Source of the DNA: Pochonia chlamydosporia 170
Taxonomy: Eukaryota; Ascomycota; Sordariomycetes; Hypocreales; Clavicipitaceae
NCBI RefSeq assembly: GCF_001653235.2
Contig: NC_035793.1
Coordinates: 4,650,001-4,714,000, forward strand
DNA: 64,000 nt
Reading direction: 5' to 3'
Numbering within the stretch: position 1 is the stretch's first letter; every line of letters begins with the position of its first letter. The position numbers and the translations under genes are program-made. Below, piece by piece: positions 23,301-35,699 of this stretch. The notes beneath the pieces were generated by a model. The model ran no database searches. It was not told where the DNA came from and saw nothing but the letters and a program-made list of their open reading frames with translations.

Positions 23301-25574
23301 TAATGATATCTCTCGGTACTCTGATACATGAGACTTCGCCAAGAGCATGATTCGTGATGGACGGGCATGGCGTCTCTCTCAAGCTGGTGGCTGATTGGCC
23401 GTGAGTAACGACGTTCGGCTCTTCTCACGATACGTCTGGTTGGAAAACCTTGAGGTGGTTGGGCTGTATGAGCCGCAGGTACAGGGCAAAATACGGGCTG
23501 GTACGGAGTGCCGTAACCTCAATGTTGCCTTCTGGAGTTCGACGACCACTAGTTGTTCCCAAAACATTGAATTGTTACCTGGGGTCGGGAGGTTGCCCTT
23601 GCTGCAGGTTCAATGTTCGGGTAAATTCATCAATGTTCTGATTCTCCCTCGTGGGGCTTGACCCAACCCGTGTGGATTGAGCCCGCTCGGTGCATTGTGC
23701 AATTTCTTGAAGATTGTGGGGTGCCATCAATTGGTGTCAGAAGAGAGGAGGGAATTCTTGAGACACGACATCAGATTTATTGTCGCCTGACCCCACCGTC
23801 GCTACTCGCACCAGCATGCAACACAGCAGAGGCTCAAGATGGCAGCGAGGTTTCTGCTCGAATTCGAACAATGTCAATTCAATCGCTTGAACATTGAAGT
23901 GCAAACTCACCATGTTGGGGCTGTTCTTGCCGAAACCCGTTTTCCCAAGACAGCTGCCAAGTAAGCGAAATGTTGATGGAGTTTCAAGGAAGGAGACACC
24001 CTAGAAAGCTCCTCCGAAACATGCGAGAGCCACTGCAGGTCCCGCTCCTTCCATACCCAGTTTGTTTTAGCCTCAAAAATTGGCAAGAGCCTCACGTCAT
24101 AGCACCTGTCTTCAGCTTGTCCAACAGACCGGTCCATCTTGGGGCCCCTTTATTGGCTGCAGAGCAGCTGGATTGCCCCTGCATGGTGCCCTTGAGTGCA
24201 AATCAATGCCCCCCCATAGCCTCCACCTTTCCGCCCGTGTCCCTCGACCAGGTCTCTCACTGGCCATTCACTGGCATGAACATGGCAACCATGCAGGGTC
24301 CGTTTCGAAAGAACTCAGTCAAGTCCTTCTCATCCGTCAGATTGAGATTGTCTCTCTGTCCTCGATGAGGCGATCGTCAACAAATGCCCTCAATTCAGTC
24401 AAAGCCATCATCCATCCATCTCCTCCCCCCTAATTGATCCACGCACATACTTTCGTCCTCGGTAGCATTGACAATATTTGTCCTGGAGTTTCTTGTATTC
24501 CCCTTTTATTCTGTGTATTACCTGGCACGGTCCACCACCCTCGTTTTGACCTGCACAAACTCTTTCCTTTTCCTTTTTATTCCCCAGATCCCGTCCAGTC
24601 CCTAGATCTGGCGTGATCTCGCTGTTGTCGTCACCGAGCCGTCACCAAAGTGCCAGTGTTACTACTGAGTTACGGAGTCGAGATCCGGAACAGTAGTGCC
24701 AGATTGTCGTCCACCTTGTCACACCTTTCCGAACGCCACCATCCACGTCAACCACATCGACAATTCGATCCCACGGTCTTGCTGCACCAGCGGCATTGCG
24801 ATTGCACTCACACCAACTAGCCGTCGTTTGCTTGTCTGTTAGACCCCAGTTTCCGGCATTCCGGCACCAGCATCGGTCTCGAGAAAGACCAGACGTGCGC
24901 GTCCTCCTGCACATTGCGGCATACGTTACTCTGTTTCGCATATCTACCATTGAGCTGCGTGACATTCTGTCTTCTGAGACTGTCAAACCAACCCGACCCT
25001 TCATCTCGGATACGGCTTGACAAACTCGCCTTCCATACAGAGGGGATCACACCGCATTTTCGACAGTCATTTTCAATTTCAAATTGACAATTTACTCTGC
25101 TCTTCCGCCAAGCACCATCACAGCCTTGAGTCCCATGGTAGACTGACTGGCGTCATCCACGCAATCCACTTGGCAAAAGTCAAGGCTCCACCAGTCACTA
25201 TATTGGGAAGACACATGCCAACGTGTGCTTCTGAGCCTCAAGAGTGACGAACTTTTTTTGTGTCTCCTTCACCCAGGCGCATAAACACTTTCCTTTCTTC
25301 ACCCCACCTTCAGAGCGCATTCTGAACCCAACGGCTGTGTCAATGCGCCTCGTATCCTGAAATTTTCCTTGTCCGTGTTTTCTTTTTAAGCGGCGAGAAG
25401 CTATTGGGGTACACCTACGCATTGTTGGCTTGTCAGGTTTTGGTTGGTCGTCATCCGCGAAACCACCAAATGAAAGTATCCCCTTTTCTGCCAGCCATCA
25501 GGGAAAACTCCTTTTCAATCATCACCCCAGAACCTGAACAGGCGACAACAGCATCAGTTTGCTGAGCAGCCAAA
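20318..25574. other. Gene-poor interval, 5.3 kb
   Basis: Lies between the starts of the copper amine oxidase (minus) and the GT32 gene (plus). ORFs are short, overlapping and without recognisable domains or coherent splice joins. TACGGAGTA occurs at 22638-22646 and a one-mismatch copy at 24671. From about 24330 to 25570 the plus strand is pyrimidine-rich, fitting a long promoter and leader for the GT32 gene. Non-coding transcripts or decayed elements could be present but cannot be shown from sequence alone. Confidence 0.45.
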
Positions 25575-26734
25575 ATGCTTAATTCGCGCCGCGCAATCGC
25601 TGCGGCCGTCCTCATACTCATTATATTCTTCCTCACGGTGCGGTCACACACTTCTTCCACCCATGCCAGCACGAATGCCGCCAGCGCCCAAGAATCTACA
25701 CCCGACAACAATGCGCCTCTCGATACGAAACGAGCCGTTGCCCAGAAGCCCATTGTCGACATGACACACATGTCCACCTTCGACAAGCTTGCGTATGCGT
25801 ATCCCTACGATATCGAGGCCAAATTCCCCAATTACATTTGGCAAACATGGAAGAAGACCCCAGCCGATCGTGATTTCGAGTTTCGCGAGCAAGAAGCTTC
25901 ATGGACTCTTCAGCATCCAACATTCGTACATGAAGTCATAACTGATGACGTTGCTGTGAGCATGCTTCGTTTGTTCTACGCTGCTGTCCCAGAGGTGCTC
26001 GAGACCTATGACGCATTGCCTCTACCCGTTCTCAAAGCCGACTTCTTTCGCTACCTAATCCTATTTGCACGCGGAGGGATCTATTCCGACATTGATACAT
26101 TCGCCATTAAGAGCGCCCTAGAATGGGTTCCTGCACACATTCCGCGCCAGACCATTGGTTTGGTCATTGGCATTGAAGCCGACCCTGATCGCCCCGATTG
26201 GGCAGATTGGTATAGCCGCCGTATTCAATTCTGCCAATGGACCATTCAGAGCAAACCGGGCCACCCAGTGCTACGCGAAATCATAACCAGAATTACCAAT
26301 TCCACTCTTAAGCTGAAGCTGGAAGGCAAGCTCTCCAGCTTCCAGGGAAAGAACGTGGTCGATTTGACAGGTCCTGCTGTGTGGACTGACACTATTATGG
26401 ACTACTTGAACGATCAGCGATATTTCGATATGACCAAGAGCCAGGGAAAGATTGACTGGCACAACTTTACTGGCATGGAAATGAGCAAACGTGTTGGCGA
26501 CGTCATTGTGCTACCTATCACGAGCTTTTCACCCGGTGTCGAGCAGATGGGCTCCAAGGATTACGACGACCCTATGGCTTTTGTCAAGCACGACTTTGAA
26601 GGTATGTACTCCACGACGGTCCAAGGTATATCGTTAAATCTTATATCATCTAATTATCACCAGGTACTTGGAAGCCCGAAAGCGAAAGGCATATTGGTGA
26701 ACAAAAAGAGGAACAACAGCAAGGGGGTCAATAA
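25575..26734 (+). CDS. Och1-like alpha-1,6-mannosyltransferase, GT32 family
   Basis: A Golgi glycosyltransferase that adds mannose from GDP-mannose to N-glycans. Exons 25575-26601 and 26664-26734 give 365 aa. It is a type II membrane protein: short basic cytosolic N-terminus, membrane anchor at about residues 7-22 (AIAAAVLILIIFFLTV), a Ser/Thr/Ala-rich stem, then the catalytic domain. Family motifs: FPNYIWQTWK near residue 84, DFFRYLILFARGGIYSDIDT with the metal-binding D172-I-D174, and LTGPAVWTD. The 62-nt intron (GTATGT, CACCAG) restores the conserved C-terminus HDFEGTWKPESERHIG; without splicing the frame runs on into non-conserved sequence to 26840. Ascomycetes carry several Och1 paralogues, so whether this is the initiating Och1 enzyme is uncertain. 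Confidence 0.9.
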
Positions 26735-28041
26735 CAGACTGTTTAACTGTCCCCTTGGACTCCCCAAGCCAGCAGCACGCAGGCTCGTCAAACGCCGAAC
26801 TTGCTTTTGCCTACCGATGCACCGCCATCTTCATGTGTAGAGCATTGAGCAGGCATGTCGATCTGAGCCCTCGCAAAGCGTAACCTGAACTTCTCAATCA
26901 TGTATATTCACGTTATTTATACCCCTGGACGCGACAGATGTCAACATGGCGGAACTGGGTCCCGCCGATAGACGTTATTCTATTTTTGTTTTTTTATTTT
27001 TATTTTTATTTTGGGTCTCTTCTTTTGGGGTTTTCGTGTCTAAAGAAAAGGCCATATTCACGTATGGAGTTTCTGTTTCCAAAGCATTATATGGACCATT
27101 GCATCTCTTGGTTTTTGAGGAAAACAAGACATACAAGAATCTCGGACGGCGCTCACGGCTTTTTGTTATTCTTACTTTAAGAAGCTTTATTTGGGAATTT
27201 TTGTTGTTGGCACAGCGTCTTTCATTTGCATGGATTTGGGATTGCTGGGAGTCTTGACCGGAGGGAAGGGGTTACTTGCACATAGACTAGATGAATGCAT
27301 GGACTCAATGAGTCGATTGGTTTTTCAAATCGCGGGACTTGGTGATCTCGGGGCTTCTCTACTTCTCTCCGTACGACCACAATGGATTCGAGCAACGTTT
27401 GAGGAATTGGCATCTTCAAGTCGCAGATTGTGAGTTGTGTTCCAATCCCTAATTCTCATCACTACGCACATTATCCGTATTGAATTCATTGCAGCTCGAT
27501 ACAAAGAATACACAGTCACCATGGGTTTCGATTGGTGGGCATTGGCCGTCGCCAATTCTGCAGTGCTACGTTCAGCTCGTTCAGCTTGCAAAGGCCTCCA
27601 GTTCCCCCTCCACTGCTGGGGTCCTGATCAGCCCTGCCGACTGTGCTATGTTTCAGCTGTGACTCCTGGAGTTGGGAATTGCGATCGATGAGAATTTCCA
27701 TTCAGCTTACCATGTACACTGCTAGAAAGGGCAGTTTCGGGGCAAGGACGCAGGCACGCAACAGGCATGTATCACTCCGAACTATACTGCGACTATGGCA
27801 GCACTGCGATCTCCGTTTCCTTGACGAAACCTCCAGCAGATAGTGTGGCGCCTTCAACTGTGTGGCGGTGTGCATACATACATACAGGGCTAGAAATCCC
27901 GTGGACAGCCTTGCGCAGGTTGTAACGCCTCCCCAGCTGAAGTCGAACCCCAACGTCACAAGGTTTGAATCTTCTCACCTACACTAATCATTCCTTCGCA
28001 GTCGATGTTGCGCATAAAGACCACTCGATCATTCTGCTGAG
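26735..28041. other. Intergenic, 1.3 kb, 3' region of the GT32 gene
   Basis: A T-rich tract of ATTTTT units at 26981-27013 and following T/G-rich sequence look like the 3' UTR and end of the GT32 gene. The remainder up to 28041 shows no gene and should hold the NLR promoter. Confidence 0.45.
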
Positions 28042-31000
28042 ATGGATCAACTAGCAGAGGGCGATGATGTTGTAATCCCTGCTGCCAAGCGACAGAAGAC
28101 GACCCATCTTCACTTGAGAGGTCCCAGAGATGAATCGCGAGACAACCCACCGAGACTATCAGCCAGTGACTACACCGTTGCTTGGATTTGCGCTCTACAT
28201 ATAGAACTGGCCGCAGGGCGGATGATGCTAGATGAGGAACATGAACCCATACCTCATCCCCCCAACGACAGTAATACGTACGTGCTTGGACGCATCTGGC
28301 AGCACAATGTCGTCATTGCGTGCCTGCCGGCGCATCAATATGGGACAAACAACTCGGCAAGTGTCATCTCAAATATAAATCGGACATTCCCTTCCATTCG
28401 CTCGTGCTTGCTTGTGGGAATCGGTGGAGGCGTCCCGAGTAGAGCTGATGTACGTTTGGGCGACGTTGTTGTAGGGACGAGAGTGATGCAGTATGATTTC
28501 GGAAAGGTGATCAGCGATGGCTCGCTACAGAAGACAGCAATCCCTAGGATGCCACCTTCGTCACTTGGGACAGTAGTGTCTGCCCTCCGGTCGAAGCATG
28601 AGCTTGGACATGGCCAAGTAGCCTCGATTTTGCAGGAAAGATTGGCCATGCATGCTGATTATAGACGGCCAATCTCACCAGACCGCCTCTTTTACGCGAC
28701 GTACATTCACGAACTTGCTATGATCGACTGCGACAACTGTGACCACTCCAAACTTGTAACACGTCGGCAGCGTACAACTGAAGATGCGGTAATTCATTAT
28801 GGAGGGATCGCATCAGGGAACCAAGTCATGAAGTCCGCCATCACTCGTGATAGAATTTCTCGGGAGTTGGATGTCATATGTTTCGAAATGGAGGCTGCTG
28901 GAATCATGGATGTGCTGCCTTGTCTCACAATCAGGGGCATTTGCGATTACTCGGACTCTCATAAGAGCAAAGAATGGCAGAGATATGCTGCCGCCGCCGC
29001 GGCAGCATACGGAAGGGAATTCCTCGAGATCCTCCCGGTAACGGATATTGATACAAGTCGTGCCAATGTGCCTATTATCCGTAAGCTCAGCCAATACCTT
29101 TAATCACGACCTGCAATTAGTTGCTCCCTACTTACAGCAATTTTCAGCCCAGAGGACGTCCCAAGAGCGTCGCCGACGTTTGCTAGAAGCGCTTAAGTTT
29201 GATCAGATGGATTCTCGAAGGCTAAATATCCACAAAAATCACCTCGAAACATGTCAATGGTTTCTCGACCACCCCAGTTACAAATCCTGGCTTGACCAAG
29301 AACAGCTTGTAGGCCACCATGGCTTTCTATGGATTCGCGGCAAACCAGGAGCTGGCAAGTCAACAATGATGAAGTTTGCATATTTGAATACGAAACAAAA
29401 CACTGGATTCGGGGGGAAGACATTGACGGCGTCGTTTTTCTTCAATGCTCGAGGCGAAGGTCTCGCAAAATCTGTCACTGGGATGTATCGGTCGTTGCTG
29501 TACCAACTGCTCGTGGGATTCACTGACTTGCAGTCGGTGTTGGAAGATCCAGAGCTGCCAGCGCCTAGCCAACATGGCTACCCATTGAGCGTTTTGAAAG
29601 AGCTTTTCCACAATGCAGTTTCTGGGCTCGGCCAACGCTCTTTTACCTGCTTCGTCGACGCTCTGGATGAGAGTGACGAGCAACAGATCATAGACATGGT
29701 TCAGTACTTTGAAGATCTGGCACAACATGCGACTGAGCAACATATTCAACTACGAGTCTGCTTTTCGAGCCGCCATTATCCTTACATCGACGTCGACTTG
29801 GGGCTACGTCTGACATTGGAGGAGCAGCCAGGTCATATGGAAGATATGGCGAATTATGTCAAAAGTCGTCTACGAGTAAAAGACTCTGAGCTATTTGAGG
29901 AGTTAGAACCGCAAATTCTTGAAAAGTCCGCCGGCGTATTTCTATGGGTTGTCCTAGTTGTGGACATTCTTAACAAAGAGATTCGAGGCGGCCGGCCGAC
30001 TCTCAAAAAGAGCTTCGCGGAAATACCCAGCGACTTGAGCGAGCTATTCAAAAGTATACTAAAGCGTGACAGTGAAAACATGGAGGATATGCAGCTCTCT
30101 CTATTATGGCTCCTTCTTGCCCAACGGCCGTTGGAGCCTAAAGAGTATTATCACGCTCTTTGGTCTGGTTTAGCCTTGAAGGGCCTGGCCGATGCCGGAG
30201 TTCCCGACGTCGTTTCCCTACACGCAAATGAACGCATTGACAGATACGTCACCAGTTCCTCCAAAGGTCTCGCCGAGGTCACAAAATCAACGCCCCCAAT
30301 TGTGCAGTTTATTCACGAGTCTGTCCGAGATTTCCTCATTAAAGATAATGGCCTTCAAGAACTGTGGCCCCATCTAGGCTACCACTGGCAGAGTCTGGGC
30401 CACGAGAGACTCAAACTGTGTTGCAACTACTACCTGGAACAGGACATTAAATTTCCATCTACCAGAAGACGCGGGGGCAAAGGATTGATGAAAAATTTTG
30501 CATTTCTGCAGTATGCAACTCTGGAGATTTGGCACCATGCGGAAGCGGCCGCCGATACGGTTCCTCAAGATAAATTTCTGTCTTGCTTCTCCGTCACCAA
30601 ATGGATAAAGCTATTCAACTGGTTTCAATACTTCAATGTCCGAAAGTATAGCCCAAATGCAAACCTGTTCTACATCCTTGCGGAACGGGGGTTGCCAAAG
30701 CTTATCCACACAAGAATGAAAGAGGACCCGAGTGTTCATGTCGCTGGGGAGCGATATAAGTACCCAATCTTTGCCGCGCTGGCCAACAGTAACGGAGAGG
30801 CCGCTGCTGCTCTTCTAAACGCACCGTCAAGGTTCAGCGGCGGAGAAGATATCACAGAAGGATTGAAACATAGGAAAGATCTTGACGGCTATGAACAGCG
30901 GACACCACTGACGTGGGCTGTGCTGAAAGATAGAACGAGTCTTGTCAAGTTACTTCTGCGAGCCGGGGTGGCCGTCGATGAGAAGGATGAGATGCAGGAA

Positions 31001-31993
31001 ACAGCACTTCAACTGGCCTCGATCAGTGGAAATGAGGCTGTCCTCATGCTTCTAATCGAAGCAGGGGCGGACGTTAACATGCCCGACAGTAAGAAAACAA
31101 CATCACTTATACACGCCATAGTGGAGCGTAATGCGACAGGAGCGAGGCTCCTTATCGAAAACGGCGCAAGAGTTAATGAAAGCGACGACATCGGAACAGT
31201 GCCTCTCTTCAGTGCAATAGAAAGCGGGCAGACGACCATAGTCAGCTGCCTCATCAAACATGGCGCAGATATTCATACTACCCACGTTTATGGAAAGACA
31301 CCGCTCACATGTGCTATACGCCACAACCACATTGATATAGTCGAGCTTCTTATCAACGCAGGCGAAAGTGTTAATCGTGCCGACGGCGCGGAACGAAAAC
31401 CACTCATCTGCGCATTAGACCACGCCGATGAGGCCATGGCCAGGTTTCTAATCACAAGCGGCGCAGATGTAAACGTCAAAGATTCTCGCGGATCGTCAGC
31501 ACTGCTTCGGGCTGTTCAGCGCGGCTATTACTCATTAGCTATGTTTCTTGTCGAGCGAGGCGCGGATGTGAATTCCGATGATGATGTGGGATACACGCCG
31601 CTAAAATGGGCGGTGATTCGGGGCAGCGAGGAAATTACCTCTCGTCTTATCAACAGTGGCGCAGATGTAAATCACCGAACGAGTAGGGGTGAATATACAG
31701 CATTGCAAAGGGCCGTGGAGCGTGGCGACGAGGCAATCACAAGGCTGCTACTCGAAAATGGCGCCGATACGAATATCAGGACGAATACTCAGACGTTTCC
31801 GCTGCACCGGGCGTTGTTGCTCGGCCATCTAGGTGTAGCCAATCTTCTCATTGACCATGGCGCGGATGTGAATGCCAGAGATGGTAATGGGAATTCTCCC
31901 TTGGACTGGGCGTTGTTGTCAAAGGATCGGTCAATTGCTGAGCGAATGGTGGAGAAGGGTGCAGGGAGTAAGTTTCCCCAAGCACTCGGCTAA
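28042..31993 (+). CDS. NLR-type protein: nucleoside phosphorylase (PNP/UDP) - NACHT - ankyrin repeats
   Basis: Exons 28042-29080 and 29148-31993 give about 1294 aa; the alternative acceptor at 29120 (40-nt intron) keeps the frame and adds 9 residues. Residues about 43-340 are a PNP/UDP-phosphorylase domain: SDYTVAWICAL, LLVGIGGGVPS, GDVVVGTRVMQYDFGK, the ribose-binding FEMEAAGIMD and RGICDYSDSHKSKEWQ with the conserved Asp. A NACHT NTPase follows: P-loop GKPGAGKST at 411-419 and Walker B CFVDALDES near 517. Eleven ankyrin repeats span about 927-1285 (repeated GADVN and TPL cores). Fungal NLRs of this make-up are viewed as non-self sensors: ankyrins sense, NACHT oligomerises, the N-terminal domain is the effector. 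Related PNP effectors in bacterial defence and animal or fungal NLRs cleave ATP; that activity here is an inference. All key motifs look intact. Confidence 0.9.
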
Positions 31994-33195
31994 TTCAGTT
32001 TTGGTGGCCGGTTGTGAGAGTCAAGATGTTTGTGGCAGGTCAATTGTTCACGCTGGAGTCGGGCTGAACTGTGTTTGGGTTTTGGAGGGTATGAAGGGCA
32101 GCAAGTCTTGTCGAAGAAGACAATTGAACAAGGTTGGATGAGTATACTCTTGGATAGGAGACTGCAGAGCGGCGGTGAACTCCGAGGCGGACAAGACGGA
32201 GTCAATATGAATCAAGCAGAGATGTAGGATTTACTATGGTCGAGGTGGACTGAGTGGTAGTCTTTGAACTAGGTTGCCTAGCTGTTGAGTGATGGTAGTA
32301 TTTGGGATAGACCATTCAAGGCTGGGTTGATGAAGTATATATGTAGATGTGAGGGTAACGTATAATCGGAAAGTGAGTTAAGTACCAACATATTGATAAT
32401 AATCCCATACTCTAACCCTTCTGCACTTTGTCAGCAGGTGATTACGATAGAGAAGTGTGCCGTAGCCGTAGCGGGACATGTGAGGCAGAGTGTGACATAA
32501 TTTTAACAAATGTTTAAGTTGTCTTTTCGAAATAGCTGTTTACCTCCATCAGTAGCGTTTACTCGGAAATTGCCGACAACGGTGTCTTGCCTTTCATTCT
32601 GTTTTGGGACGGCCACCACTCACTTTCCACAACTTACCATGTCAAGAATCAATTAATACCTTGCATGGACTCAAAAAAGCAATCAAATAAAGAAGTTATA
32701 CTTGAATAAAATAAAATAGAATAAATAGGTATTAATCTCAACATCACCACTACATTATACATCCATCTCGGCTCATCATCACAGCTACCCCATACTTTCA
32801 CAGAACTGCCATCTAATTACCCGCAAGCCACAATCATCTCCCCATCTCCTGCTCGTCAGTCCATGTGGGGTAAAACCAAAAATGGCGTAGCCACGGGCCA
32901 CTTCTCATGACATTCTGGTGCCTTTTCCGCCAGCAAATTGCACTTGGACCTTGAGCCGAGGACAAGGGACAATTCAACCCCGGACTCGGACTCGGACGGC
33001 ACCACAGTCGAGGTGAGGGGATGCATCTCCAACATCTACCTCTCTTCTTTCTCCAATCCACGAGACCAAGTGTGCTGTGACTGCATTTTAAGCGCCTGTC
33101 ACTTTTTATTCTGCATTTAGCGAGTTGAGCGAGGGAATTGAGTTACTGCATACGTCATTTGCGGCAGCAAGCTAGCAGGCATAACGTCCGCAACG
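31994..33195. other. Intergenic, 1.2 kb
   Basis: A/T-rich sequence around 32690-32760 and short ORFs without domains. It should hold the NLR 3' end and the promoter of the acyl-CoA synthetase. No gene seen. Confidence 0.5.
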
Positions 33196-35140
33196 ATGAG
33201 GGCGTTGCTGCGGGTGTCGAGAGCTCGATGGACGGGCGGGAAGAGCATGCGGATGATGTCGACTGAAGGATTGAGCTATCGAATGGGACCTACCGAGGTA
33301 TGTATCCATCCACGATGCTGTTGCTGTCGCTGTGCGAGCAAGCAGCCTCAACACCAAATAATCATCACCAGAAAGCTAACACCCCCAGCCGCCCCTCTAC
33401 ACAGGCACCATCCCCCAACACTTTGCGCAAACCGTCTCCCAGCACGGCGACCTCCCCGCCGTAATCACGCGCTCCCCTTCCCCAACGCCCTTCGAAACAA
33501 CCCTCACGTACTACATGCTCGACCTCCTGTCCAACCGCCTCGCCTCGTCCCTCGCCAGCCTCGGCGTCAAAAAGGGCGACCGCATCGCCATATCGCAAGG
33601 CAACACGCCCGAGTTCGCCGCCCTCACATACGCGTGCTTCAAGCTCGGCGCCATCCTCGTGCCCCTGAACCCGTCCTTCAACGCCGCGCAGGTCCAGGCC
33701 GCGCTGAAGCACCTCGCCGTCGAGCTCCTCATCGTGGGTGCGGTCACCGACCTCGCGTACAAGCCTGGCCTGGGCCGCAGCAACCAGGACCTCCTGACGA
33801 GTATTGCAGGCGATCTGGGGGCGTCCAAGATTCAGAGCGAGGGGGTGCCAAGTTTGAAGCGCATTATCGTGGTGGATAATCGTGTGTCGCACCAGGATGT
33901 GCGGTTTAAGCTTGAAGAGTGTAGGGCGCTCACGCCGTACCGCTCTTTGCTGGATGGTTCGGATCGCGCAGTCACTCCAAACCAGCGTCTTGACCCGAAC
34001 GACACGATCAACATCCAATTCACGTCCGGTACGACATCGACACCAAAAGCAGCGATGCTTACACACCGCTCCATCCTTAACAACGGCATCCTCATCGCCA
34101 ATAGAATGGGCCTCGTGCCAGGGGACAAGATTGTCGTTCCGCCCCCTCTGTTCCACTGCTTCGGCTGCATCCTAGGCTACATGGCGACCGCTACGACCGG
34201 CAGCGCCATCCTCTTCCCCAGCCCGGCGTTCGACCCCGTCGCCACCCTCAAAATGTGCGTCGACCACGACGCAACTGGCCTCTACGGCGTGAGCACCATG
34301 CTCGTCGCCGTCCTGGAAGCACTCGACAAAGGCGTAGTGCCCAGTCCTCCCGCCCACCTACGCAAGGGCATCGTAGCGGGCTCCTCCGTCCCCGAAGCCC
34401 TCATGAAGACCATCTACAAACGCCTCGGCCTCCAAGACCTCGTAATATGCTACGGCATGACGGAGACCTCCCCTGTCAACTGCATGACATCCCCGTCCGA
34501 CCCCTTCGAAAAGCGCTGCGCCTCCGTCGGCACACCCATGCCCCATACGGCCATCAAAATCGTCGACCCAGTCACAAAATCCATCGTCCCGCTAAACACG
34601 CGCGGCGAACTCGCTGCGTCGGGATACCTCGTCATGAAGGGCTACTTCGGAGACGACGCGAAAACAGCAGAAGTCCGCATCGCGGAGCCGAGTATCGAGG
34701 GGAACGGCGACACAATATGGATGTACTCGGGTGATGAGGCGGAGATGGATGAGAATGGGTTCGTCACGATAACAGGCCGTATCAAGGACTTGATTATTCG
34801 TGGTGGGGAGAACATTCATCCGCTGGAGGTGGAAAACTGTTTATTTCAGTTAGATGGCGTGAAGGAGGTGAGCGTGGTGGGTGTGCCCGACGAGCGACTG
34901 GGTGAGAGTGTGGCGGCGTTCATCGTCCCGCATAGGGAGTGGACGACCGGTGAGAGTGGCGGAAAGGACAAGGTGCTGAGTGAGGATATGGTTCGGGAAT
35001 GGGTGAGGTCGAATTTGTCGAGCCATTTGGTGCCCAAGCATGTGTTTTGGGTGGATGACTATCCCAAGACTGCGAGCGGCAAGATTCAGAAGTTCAAGTT
35101 GAGGGATATGGCTATCAAGATGTTGGACAAGGAGAAGTGA
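33196..35140 (+). CDS. Acyl-CoA synthetase / AMP-forming ligase (ANL superfamily)
   Basis: Activates a carboxylic acid with ATP to an acyl-adenylate and then a CoA thioester. Exons 33196-33297 and 33389-35140 give 617 aa. The first exon encodes an Arg/Ser/Met-rich start (MRALLRVSRARWTGGKSMRM) that resembles a mitochondrial presequence. Adenylation motifs in order: FTSGTTSTPKAA at about 245-256, YGMTETSPVN, MYSGDEAEMDENGFV, GRIKDLIIRGGENIHPLEVE and the C-terminal PKTASGKIQKF with the catalytic Lys. The motif TSGTTSTPKAA differs from the usual TSGTTGxPKG at two glycines, as in some family members. The 91-nt intron (GTATGT, CCCCAG) joins MGPTE to PPLYTGTIPQHFAQ. It resembles the ACSF2-like medium-chain group; the substrate is not determined. 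Confidence 0.9.
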
Positions 35141-35699
35141 GGGCGTTATTTGAGGCTAAGGCTATTGGTAATTGGCATGGGATGTAGCATTGCGTTGTAA
35201 TTTGTATACAAGTCATTACTGTATTCTGCATAATTCAGGGGACACAGGTTGATACAGTATGTGTGGTGTTCACTGCCAACCACGAGTAGACACACCATCA
35301 GTCATCATACACCATTTCTACATTCACGTCACATCATGTGCACATATAATCGTAATGAGCTGTTCAGCTAATGCAATGTCTAGGAGTTCCCGCTCTCATG
35401 CGTCATTCACGTCCTGCGTATTCTTTACGCACGACGTATATCCCACCACATGCCCTTGGAAACGGGAATCAATCAAATACTCTTACGGGTTCAGTTCAAA
35501 CCCGGGCCGGCCTGCAACTCGGCCAGGCAAAACAAAAAACAACAGGCCCTTTAGAAACAACAAATACGTAGCGAAAAAAGTGCAGCCGACGGCCAATTGA
35601 GCCGAAATGCTTGCTTTGGTGTCAAAAAGTCCCAGGACGTAAAAGGTGTAAGCAGTAAGCAAGTCTCAACGCCTTGAACTCCGCTTTGCCCCAACTTCC
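35141..35699. other. Intergenic between convergent genes
   Basis: About 560 bp separating the stops of the acyl-CoA synthetase and ceramide synthase genes. No coding or RNA signal recognised. Confidence 0.5.
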
